A stretch of 64,000 bases of DNA, taken from the NCBI GenBank assembly GCA_949825045.1, contig OX463827.1:1324501-1388500 (forward strand), in the 5' to 3' direction. This document shows positions 55,519 through 64,000 of the stretch, one piece after another. The position numbers and the translations under genes are program-made. Below the pieces are notes generated by a model, which was not told where the DNA came from, did not search any database, and saw nothing but the letters and a program-made list of their open reading frames with translations. Each line of letters starts with the position of its first letter. Within the stretch, counting starts at the first letter, position 1. The stretch is from Argyresthia goedartella. Its lineage: Eukaryota; Arthropoda; Insecta; Lepidoptera; Argyresthiidae.

Positions 55519-57988
55519 ATGATACAATTTTCATCTGGAGAGAGTGATGATGATGAAGAAATTGTTGACTACATTGCAGCCTCAAACATATTTAACAGGC
55601 ACTTCGCAGATCGACAAAATCATTTTGTGGATATGAGGGCCTCCGACTTTCATCGTCGGTTTACGATGACAAAGGAGACTGTTAGCATCTTGCTATCAAA
55701 AATCGAGTCACGTCTGTTACGCCAGTCTAGCCGGTAGGCATACCTAACCTATCTAATACATACTTTTTTATACTTCCCTCTGTCACGAAAATACTAATTT
55801 AATATTTATTTAGAAACCGACCTGTCTCTCCGATGGACCAGCTGCTCTGTGCGCTGCGATATTACGCCACGGGCAGCCAATTGATCACATGTGGTGACTT
55901 CATTGGGGTCCATGAGACAACAGCAGGACGCATCGTCCATAGTGTCACTCATGCGATAGCGTCTCTGGCCCCAATGTACATTAAGATGCCAAGCACTTCA
56001 GAGGAGCAACAAACTGCAGCTATAAATTTTTATGAGATAGCATGTTTCCCCCGCTGCATTGGTGCAATAGACTGCACGCATGTGAAAATTATTTCTCCAG
56101 GTAATTAGGTAGAATGTCAACTGTTCTATATATCTGCAGTTGCCTACAAACAAACTTAAATGTATTGTCTTTTTAAGGTGGACAGGTACCAGAACTGTAC
56201 CGGAATCGCAAAGGCGTGTTCACTATCAATGTGCAAGCCATTGTGAATGCAAATGCAGTATTCACAGGTATTTATTTACTGCCCAGAATAAAATAGCCCA
56301 TTTGGTTAGGTCATTTTATTCGCTAAACCAATCAACATATTTGTTTACCTACTGATTTAATTATTGCAGCAGTTTAAAAAAATATTTAGTTTTCATAAGA
56401 GCCACTGCAAGACTTCTAAAGGCCAAAACGCCACTTTAGCTGTCTAATTTGGACCTGATTATTTTCTAGAAATAACTAATTATTTATACACTATTAAAGT
56501 GTTGATAACATTTTGCTGACAATCCCAAGTTGAGACAAATACCTACTTTATATACAACATATCTAAAGGTAAATAAATTGAATGGAAGCTTGCTATTTTG
56601 TAATTCATGTTTTCAGATGTGGTGGCTCGCAAACATGGCTCTGCACATTACTCATACATCTGGGACACATCATACCAGAAGCGACGCTTTCTTGAGGGTG
56701 CTTATGGAAATAAAATGTTAGTCGGAGATTCGGGTTATGCACAAACACCTTATATGATGTGCCATTGCAAACTGTTACAAACAGTGCCCAGTCCCTCTAC
56801 AACGAGTCACAGATTAGAACGAGGAATGTTGTAGAGAGGACATTTGGGATATGGAAAAGGCGATTCCCCATTCTGGCAAAAGGTAATTATAACATACATA
56901 GTGATTGATTCCACGCCTCTCCGAACGGCGTGGAATCCTGAGGGGGATGTGCCTTTGCCACGTGAGAGAAAAGAAGTGATGAAATTTGTTTATTACCTTG
57001 TCACCGTAGACAGGAGATTGAAGGCTCGATTCGAGACAGGAATTCGGGAAAGGGGGCACAGGGGATAGGATAGGAACCGAATCACTATCGTTTCGCTGTC
57101 GCTGCCCGATGACGTGGAGTCGCCGTCCGAATACGACCTTGTGCTTCACAACACAAATCACTCAACTGATGACGTGAATCTAAATACAATCAATAGCCCG
57201 ACGCTATGAGGTAGATTTACACTCTGACCAGGCCCGATGCCTGTATGATAATTGGTACACCGAAATACCATCACGGGGCCCGAGCCGCCATGTTATTCTC
57301 ACCGATGAGACCAGACCAAGAGAAAAAAATAACCTCCAATTTTACATCTCGTTTCCGATACGAGTGACAGCTGCTAGTCCGTTTTCGCTAGTGATGTCTC
57401 GATTACTCGCGATCGATTCGCGCAACAAAAAACCGGTGCGTTTCCGACGCATAAATATTAAACACATAGCATAGCACACACATAGTCACACCTTTTCCCA
57501 TGTAAGGTGGCATAGGCATGATTGTGCCCACTGTAGCCAGTTATTTAATACTCCATTTTGCGTCACAGGGGGCTAGCATCCTAGATGCCTGATTTAAAAA
57601 TACAGGGTGGAAGGGTTATAACAAAATGTATGTAATAATGAATGTAATGTATTTAAACTTGCAGGAATCCAAGTGAAGTTAAAAAGAGTGCCAGGTATAA
57701 TTGTGGCCACTGCAGTACTCCACAATATATGCAGGATGGAACGTGATGCTGAGCCTCTTGTAGAAGATGATGACTTGGCTTTAAATGACTACCAGCCGCC
57801 ACCCATACAACATCATAATGAAACGCGTATGACTCCAGGTCAACAAGCTCGGCACAACTTGATAGATCAACATTTTTCTAGGTTTGTTCCTGCGTGTCAG
57901 CATACAAACTTAAAAACACTGGTTATCCTGAAGTATGTAGTCACAATTTGAACTTATTTTTTTCTCTATTGTTTACAGGTTGACATGA
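55519..57988 (+). pseudogene. Harbinger (HARBI1-like) transposase, six exons, dead
   Basis: Exons: 55519-55733, 55814-56100, 56178-56267, 56617-56882, 57665-57881, 57979-57988, all with GT-AG borders and compatible phases. Order: FTMTKETVSILLSKIES; RNRPVSPMDQLLCALRYYAT; an HTH (GVHETTAGRIVHSV); CIGAIDCTHVKI (first catalytic Asp); VFTINVQAIVNANAVFT; DVVARKHGSAHYSYIW, where the second catalytic Asp of the usual HDS is Tyr; LVGDSGYAQTPYM, then a frameshift; NVVERTFGIWKRRFPIL (catalytic Glu); VPGIIVATAVLHNICR. The D-to-Y change plus the frameshift make it inactive. Intron 4 is enlarged by a SINE-like insertion (57480-57590). Confidence 0.8.
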
Positions 57989-58300
57989 ATCGACTGATAA
58001 CCGTCCATCTGGTACCCACCCCATCAAATGCAATCATTATCTTACAGATATCTAATTACAATTATATAAATAAAAGTCTAAAAATTATATCATTTTACTC
58101 ATTTGTTTATTATTCTCATCAATGTTAATAAATCACATAACAATATGTATAATAATGATAAAGGATAATCAAAACACAAATAGCACACACACCCTTTTCC
58201 CATCAAACTAAAAACTAAATAAATCAACACAACAATTTAAGTAAAGGAAAATAACAACACAAATGTGGCATTAGGCCCTTTCCATAGGTGGTGGCAGAGG

Positions 58301-59571
58301 CTAAATCCTGGCCAGTTCCTTTTCAAATAGTTTTTTATTGCGTGCAATTTTTTCTTTTAATTCTTCTAGTTCTAACACCCTAACTTTTTCATTGTGCTCA
58401 TATTGAGCTAAGGCATCTTTATACTTTTTTTCGTTTGAGGTTCCCCCTCTTATTCTCGAAGGGTCTTGATTCCTGCTCTTCCGCAGCACATTTCTCTAGA
58501 GCTTCCTCACCTACATGATGTTCTATGAAGGGCTCAGAGCCAGCTAACAGCCTGTCACCATCATACTTGGTGTAAATCCCATCTATAGCTGGCCCTATGA
58601 GACCCTTCACTTTGCCCATCACATAGTCATCTGTGGAGGTTTCTGGAGGTCCGCCACCTGCAACAATAATATTAGAATTATAATAATGTCCATTGACTGA
58701 TTAGCTTGACATGTAGGAGATGGGAGTGAGAGTTTTGATCATGTATCAGAGATAGGTTGGTAATTTATCTTAAGTACATTATACAGACGTTCTAACAGTG
58801 ACGATAGATTCTGGGGATGGGCTAGCCCTCTGTTACTCAAAGGACTATTGAGGAATTGAACCTCTGCCACTTCCATGAGAAAAGTTGTGGTGCTATGTTT
58901 TTGAGAATATAACTTGATTCTAAGCCAATAGGAGTCCTTCTGTTATTGAATTTGATCGATCAGTATTAAGGTTTGCTTACCTGTTCCCATGACAGCCATT
59001 TTTTCATGGGAAAAGTTCTTCTTTGCCTCCTCTTTTAAATATTCAAATTGTTGCTGGCACTCCTGTTCGGTTGCCCCAACTGCCTGGGACACTACAGACC
59101 AGTCTTCACCAACTTCTTCTATAGTTTCAATGAGAATATCCTGTTTTACTGAAAAAATTATAACAAATTAGGTGCCTGTAAATTAGTACTGAGACAATTA
59201 TAAATCGAATACAACAAATGGGGTGGTGGTGATCTGCCACCCCACCAGGGAACAGGTATATGTAGGTCGTAGAAACTTACATGGCATCGTCATCTTCTCC
59301 AATGAGTACGCCTTCTTTGTCTTATTTTTTAAGTTTTTGTAGGCATTTTGCAAGTTCTGGACAGAATGAGAGCAGCTGCAGGTGGTAGCATTATACTGCC
59401 TTGCCACCGACTCCCAGGCTCTGGACTTTTCTTTCACGCAAACCTGGTCAGTTTTTTTGTTTTCTATTACTTTTTTGTGCTCTTCTAGTATTGCTAATAA
59501 ATGTACTGCTTCGGCGGGAGTGAAATTGGGGCCCTTACTCTGCCCTTCGACGTATTCATATTTTCACTCAT
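58301..59571 (-). pseudogene. Harbinger Myb/SANT-like accessory protein, three exons, frameshifted
   Basis: Harbinger transposition needs a second protein with a Myb/SANT-type trihelix that binds DNA and helps import the transposase. Exons on the minus strand: 59571-59281, 59148-58981, 58657-58301. After MSENMNTSKG a frameshift leads to GPNFTPAEAVHLLAILEEHK and SRAWESVARQYN, the trihelix with conserved Trp. Exon 2 reads VGEDWSVVSQAVGATEQECQ. Exon 3 ends in a charged coiled coil (VLELEELKEKIARNKKLFEK) after one more frameshift near 58440. Layout and partner gene support the assignment. Confidence 0.75.
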
Positions 59572-60076
59572 ATCTTCACGGTTTCAAAATAGCTTAATTA
59601 TACCCAGCTACAACCTATGCTTTACAGCGAAAATATTTCACTCACGCAACGCAGACCGCAAGTTTGTTATTGTTTGTTTTCAATGACATTTGAACTTTTT
59701 TTTTGTAAGAAAGAGACCACAAGTCATCTTTAGTACTTTGTAAGAGCGAGATAGAACAATAATCATTCAAATCATTCGTTCAAAACTCGCTAGTTAAAAA
59801 CTTGACGCACCTTTTTCGGGGATTAGTTAATTCGAACCGTTTTTTCGTTTGAGCTGGGGGAAATTACCGGGTCGGGGAAAATCATAGATTATTTTTTTTT
59901 CGTAGAATAACTATCCTCGAGATTTATTCCGCGTTTCTAGCTAGTGGCCCTAAATGTTAACATGTAATGTTTTTTAGATTTTAGACTTTGAGATAGGGTT
60001 GTCATTTTAGATTTTAGATTTGAGTTGGGGTTGCCACTTTGAAAAAAAAATAAAAACCGTTGGAAAATATTTTTTT

Positions 60077-60095
60077 GAAGGGTGGGGGGAATGAT
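60077..60095 (+). promoter_or_regulatory. gypsy polypurine tract
   Basis: The purine-rich 'gaagggtgggggga' directly upstream of the 3' LTR start (60096) is the expected primer site for plus-strand DNA synthesis. Confidence 0.6.
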
Positions 60096-60447
60096 TGTAA
60101 GGTTCTATATTTGTCTATGCGATAATATTGTATACGGGCCTCTTTAGAGTGGGTGTTCACTTTGACACTGTTACGTAATTTGTAAAAAAAAAGAAAGAGG
60201 CTTGGATGTGAAAGGTCAATGTGACACACTTCGCCTTAGGCTTCGGCCAGCGACTGAGCTAAATTATATAGTGAGGATTAGCGTAATGGCTATCGAGTCA
60301 GTTTGATCCCTTTTATACAAATTGTAACCATATATTCAAAAATAAAAGTTCAAATTCATATATAAAAGTCTTTACCTAATATACCTAATCTGTAGGGCCA
60401 GCAAGTTCAAGTATAGGCCGTGGTAGGTAGTGCTCAAGATCCCTACA
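60096..60447 (+). repeat. 3' LTR, complete
   Basis: 352 bp, TG...CA. It contains AATAAA in 'caaaaataaaagtt' near 60341 as a possible polyadenylation signal. Followed by GTAC and then block B sequence. Confidence 0.85.
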
Positions 60448-60604
60448 GTACCTAGTTGAATAAAAATATTAAGTAATATTTTCAACCAACTAAATTATCG
60501 ATACATTTTTTATCAATTTACCATTAACCAATAAAAAAAACAACCAATAATCTCATCTCTAGAATGGAGCGGCGTATGACGTCAATTGACGCGCCGACTT
60601 TCAG
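60448..60604 (+). repeat. Repeat block B, right part
   Basis: Resumes the THAP-element left arm after the gypsy insertion ('ttgaataaaaatatt', as at 15190). Runs to 'gacgcgccgactttcagtc', equivalent to ~15343 in block A, where it joins block C. Confidence 0.8.
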
Positions 60605-63600
60605 TCAGGAACTAAACGGGTTCCCGATATACAGGTTTTTCCCTTTATTCTGAGTGATACCCGAACCACTATTTCTGTTAACGGGAACCATTTGAAACCG
60701 AAACAGATATTTTGCTATATCTGTTTCGGTTTCAAATGAAAATACGGGAAACCCAAATCGTTTACTCTATTTAAGCGGACCGGGAAGTTAGAGCGGGAGG
60801 GACCAAACGGCTTCCCGATATAAAGGTTTTTGTGAGTTTTGTACCCGAACCACTATTTCTGATTATGGGAACCATTTGAAACCGAGACAGATGTTTTGCG
60901 ATAACAAATCGTAATGGGAGCCTGAAAATTCGGGGAACCGAAAACTTTATGTTTACTCTTAAGCGGACCGCGCGGTAGGTGGTAGGTAGGTAAATACCCT
61001 ACGTGGCGGCGGTACTTCAAAGAACTGCTTGATCACACTCCAATCGCGCAAGTGTTGCCAACACAGTCGATTTTCCACTAGAACTGATGGTTTAGACTTT
61101 CATTTTAGCGGCCAAAAATGGTTTTATTGGCTAGTGGATTTTCTAGTGGATTAGGTTGATTCAGTTATTCTTCAGGTACGCCATTCAACTACTATACTTT
61201 GTCCACTCTATTAATGGTTTTTGACAGATAAAAATCCCTACACTTTTGACATCTGACACGAAAAATACGTCTTATATTGTACGCAATTAGGAAATGTCAA
61301 AAGTTCAATAAAGGATTGGACAGAGTAGCATAATTATCATAATTATTCTAGATAGGAATGACGTACTTATAAAAAAGTGAATATTTTTCTGTTGTGTTAG
61401 CAACACAAAATACCTAATATGGTGGTTTTCGGGGATTCCTCGAAAAAAGCTTTTAATTTCCTTGTGTGATTAAAATCATGGACTTTATTTGTATGACAAC
61501 TAGGTCGAGTTTAGTTTATTGAAATTTTTGTTTATGATGATTCCATTAGTTTGTTTATGACATGTGTGTACGTGGTGACCTTTGAGTAATAATAATGTAT
61601 ACATTATTTACATTATTACTGCATACATTATTACTCAAAGGTGGTGACCGCTTTTTTATTTTAGGTAGAAATTGCATAAATTTTTATAATTAGCTTTCAA
61701 TATCATTCATTATGTGATACCCCTTATGTAATTAGAAGTTTTTTTTCTTGCCACACAATATGGCGTACAGAATCTGCTATATTGTTCATAACATGACGTC
61801 ATATATATACCTTCCTATGAGACTTGGGATAACTTCGATGCTACGATATTCTACGATACCGTAAATACCTAGGAATGTCAAATTCTTAAATTGGTTTAGT
61901 AGTTTATTAAAAATCGAGGGTGTAAAAGAATCTCACTCATATATTTAAATATGTATATATATGTACAGATGTAGTAAATAATCCTTTCCTATCGGCAAAA
62001 CTCGGAACAACGATAACACCCGAATGGTGCCGATGTGTCTATGAATTACTGTATTATTAAATTACGTGTAGGTATCAAATAAATCGCATACTTTATTTAT
62101 CAATGTCAAATGTCAAATTGCCCGTGAAATAGTAAGACAAAAACGAACATTTCCGAGAAAATACGAAAGGAAAGGATCATTCACTACATCTGTACATCGA
62201 TACGTCACGTCATATAGGTACTCGTAGATAAACCCTGAAAATATGGAAAACCAGTCAAGTGCGAGTCGGACTCGCACACAAAGAGTTCCGTATAATCGTT
62301 GCAAAAAATAATCTCTTACGGAACCGAAAAAATATTGTAATTTTTTACAAATCATGTTCCCACCTATCGAGTTTTGATTGATAAAATCTTCGGCTATAGG
62401 ATTTCATGTAATTCCTAAAAGGTGTTCTTACTTATATTGAAGTAAGCATAAACAGCATATAAAGCGAGTCGGACTATCATGTCTTTAAAAATATAAAAAA
62501 GTAAAAAAGAAAAATAAATGTCACCACCGGGAATTAAAGCCGGAAACTCGAGAATAGAAGTAAGAGCCTATAATGTTCGGCTATCACAGAGCTTGCCAAC
62601 CGGCGCAAAGTTATGATACACTTTGTATGCACAAATGTTCTGTTTGCGGAAAAAGTTATTAAAAAACGGCTCTTGTATGGGGACCATCTTTATTCAAAAC
62701 TTTATTTATATTTTACTATTTGTTGCTCTAGCGGCAACAGTGATACACATTATGTATAAATTTCAGCTTTCTAGCTATTACGGTCCAGTTATACAGCCCG
62801 CTGACAGACGGACAGACGGACAGCGGCAGTACCTTCGGGTACAGAACCCTAAAAGCGGACTATAGTACTATCAAATCCAGTTGCTATTAGGATAGCACCT
62901 TTTGGAATGGAGTATAGGTGATGAATATAACCATTACACTAACCAATAAATTTAACCAATATTTATAATCAACCATGATATTTAATAATAAAAAATAACA
63001 TTAACGAATAAAAATATCATATCAACTACTCCGCTCAGAGTCCGTTCCGGGCGGGAATATAACCATCAACCATTAACACTACACAAAATTAACATTAGCG
63101 AATAAAAATATTATACCAACTTCAGTCAGAGTCTAACAGGAGAATTGACAACGTCGCGCTTTCTCTCGCTCGGGTCGAATTAGGAGCGGCAACGTCGCAG
63201 GATTCATTTCCTTAGGTACGGCAATTTAATCAATTGTATGCTCTATGTCTCTTACGATAGCACACATTTACTCATTACAGTAGATATTTATTCTGAACCA
63301 ACGGAAGTGATATTTCGTCGCTTATTGATTGTATGTTCTATTTCTCTTACGATAAAACACAGTGTAACACAGTTACTGTTATTGATATTTTTATTCTTAC
63401 AAAAAGAAGTGAAATTTCAGTCAGTGAAGTGAATGGTTGATTGTTTAGTACTTGAATCAAATATTATAATTATTTAATATTAACCATTAACCAATAAAAA
63501 AAAACAACCAATAACCTCAACTCTAGAATGGAGCGGCGTATGACGTCAATTGACGCCCCGCCGGTAAACGGCAACGATGTGGGGAAAGCACGTTACGTGG

Positions 63601-63640
63601 AAGTTTTTCTTTTTAAATGTGATGATACTTTTTTGATATT
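60605..63640 (+). repeat. Repeat block C (copy of 12667-15420 plus a deletion junction)
   Basis: Follows block A from 'aggaactaaacgggttcccg' through the SINE-like tail and THAP-element left arm (TACTATCAAATCC at 62870). At 63618 it jumps from the equivalent of ~15396 to the equivalent of ~18750 ('gtgatgatact'). It therefore lacks the THAP exons. Differences from A: no MITE at the 13.36-kb site, a MITE at 61962-62196, and inverted duplications at 60690-60737 and 61579-61641. Confidence 0.85.
61962..62196. mobile_element. 235-bp MITE in block C
   Basis: TGTACAGATGTAGTAAATAA... at 61962 is inverted at the right end, 29 bp with two mismatches. Absent from block A, so inserted after the blocks diverged. 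A SINE-like head ('gtcaagtgcgagtcggactc') begins shortly after at ~62255. Confidence 0.75.
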
Positions 63641-64000
63641 TCTTACGAAGAAAGCTCCTTTATTCCCAGATGCCACCCCCTGTTTGTCACCCGGGGTGGC
63701 ATCCGCTACTAAGCAGTAGCAAATGCCACCATAGGGGTGGCATGCGCTACTACCCAGTAGCAGATGCCACCAGCATATTCAATCCCAGCCCAGTGACGGA
63801 TCTAAAGTAATAAAAACGTGAATACTTTTTAGTAGGTAAGTATGTATCTATTGTATTTTATTATTAACAATACTTGTCAAAAATAATGGCGAATTTTCTT
63901 ATGAAATGAAACATGTTTAGGTACATAAATTCAAAATAATTAGACTTTTATTTAAATTAACATAATTAGAATTTTATTTAAATTGAACAATTTCATAATC
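63641..64000. repeat. Short palindrome array and AT-rich end
   Basis: 63669-63772 holds alternating inverted modules: GATGCCACCCC / GGGGTGGCATC, GCTACTAAGCAGTAGC, then a second set (ATAGGGGTGGCATGCGCTAC and TACCCAGTAGC). About two ~41-bp units. The rest is AT-rich with no gene seen. Confidence 0.75.

Larger units (their letters stand above)
55112..59950 (+). mobile_element. PIF/Harbinger transposon, 4.8 kb
   Basis: The TIRs are GGGCCACTAGCTATAAAC at 55112 and its inverted form (..CTAGCTAGTGGCCC) ending at 59950. The flanks are TTA (55109-55111) and TAA (59951-59953), fitting the TWA target preference though not identical. It carries the two classic Harbinger genes in convergent orientation, a DDE transposase (+, 55519-57988) and a Myb/SANT-like protein (-, 58301-59571). 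Both are damaged. Inserted in the gypsy 3' region. An orphan end of the same family is at 5388-5660. Confidence 0.85.
44730..60447 (+). mobile_element. Ty3/gypsy LTR retrotransposon, 15.7 kb with three nested insertions
   Basis: The LTRs are 44730-45066 (3'-truncated) and 60096-60447, starting TGTAAGG and ending CCCTACA. A 4-bp GTAC duplication flanks them (44726-44729, 60448-60451), and the host sequence is block B. Pol domains run protease, RT, RNase H, integrase in gypsy order (45066-53738). gag, PBS and the 5' LTR end are deleted. Nested in it are a LINE (47819-51347), a fold-back element (about 51600-53424) and a Harbinger (55112-59950). Without these the element would be ~5.5 kb. No env was seen. 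Dead through stops, frameshifts and an altered RT active site. Confidence 0.85.

Noticed and set aside
12667..63640. Blocks A and C as LTRs of a giant element
   Set aside because: They are dispersed copies in direct orientation with different flanks, block B partly repeats them, and no TG..CA ends or internal gag-pol belongs to them; gypsy LTRs are elsewhere.

Overview
The window looks like a stretch of insect nuclear DNA, most probably from a moth or butterfly. It is AT-rich and has GT-AG introns of many kilobases. It carries Jockey-, RTE- and R1-like LINEs, Ty3/gypsy, Harbinger, P/THAP and Tc1/mariner-class elements, and the short interspersed repeat ending in a 'cttcgggtacggaaccctaaaa'-type tail that I associate with Lepidoptera. 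No tRNA, rRNA, CRISPR array or bacterial-type operon is visible. Species cannot be named from sequence alone.

Host backbone: three minus-strand exons (28669-28854, 19996-20127, 5149-5331) share phase 0 and splice into the C-terminal 166 residues of a multi-pass, MARVEL-like membrane protein. Its two introns (about 8.5 and 14.7 kb) are packed with transposons. From about 29 kb to the right edge I see no host exon, only mobile DNA.

Layout: 1-5 kb, small repeats and a mariner relic; 5.1-5.7 kb, last host exon and an orphan Harbinger end; 5.7-12.3 kb, LINE relics; 12.7-19 kb, a TIR-bounded element (14699-18975) with a spliced THAP-domain gene; 20.5-28.4 kb, a LINE relic split by an intact DD41D Tc1/mariner transposon (21371-27904), itself split by a LINE tail, a MITE and a long Jockey-type LINE; 29-32.9 kb, RTE relic, MITEs and palindromic arrays; 33.2-38.7 kb, the best candidate for an undescribed system: a DNA transposon with ~270-bp TIRs and one uninterrupted 1447-codon ORF combining two zinc-binding modules, a possible DDE core, an XPG/FEN1-like nuclease and a C-terminal CXC cysteine cluster; 38.8-41.8 kb, a minus-strand LINE; 42-43 kb, a P-element transposase relic; 44.1-60.6 kb, a copy of the THAP-element end invaded by a 15.7-kb gypsy element, which was itself invaded by a LINE, a fold-back element and a 4.8-kb Harbinger; 60.6-63.6 kb, a third, internally deleted copy of the THAP-element block.

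The intact or nearly intact genes are the 1447-aa Academ/XPG-like protein and the 361-aa DD41D transposase. The 24.5-27.3 kb LINE ORF is open throughout but 5'-truncated. Nearly everything else is broken by stops, frameshifts, truncation or loss of catalytic residues. The duplicated blocks serve as empty-site controls and date insertions relative to one another.
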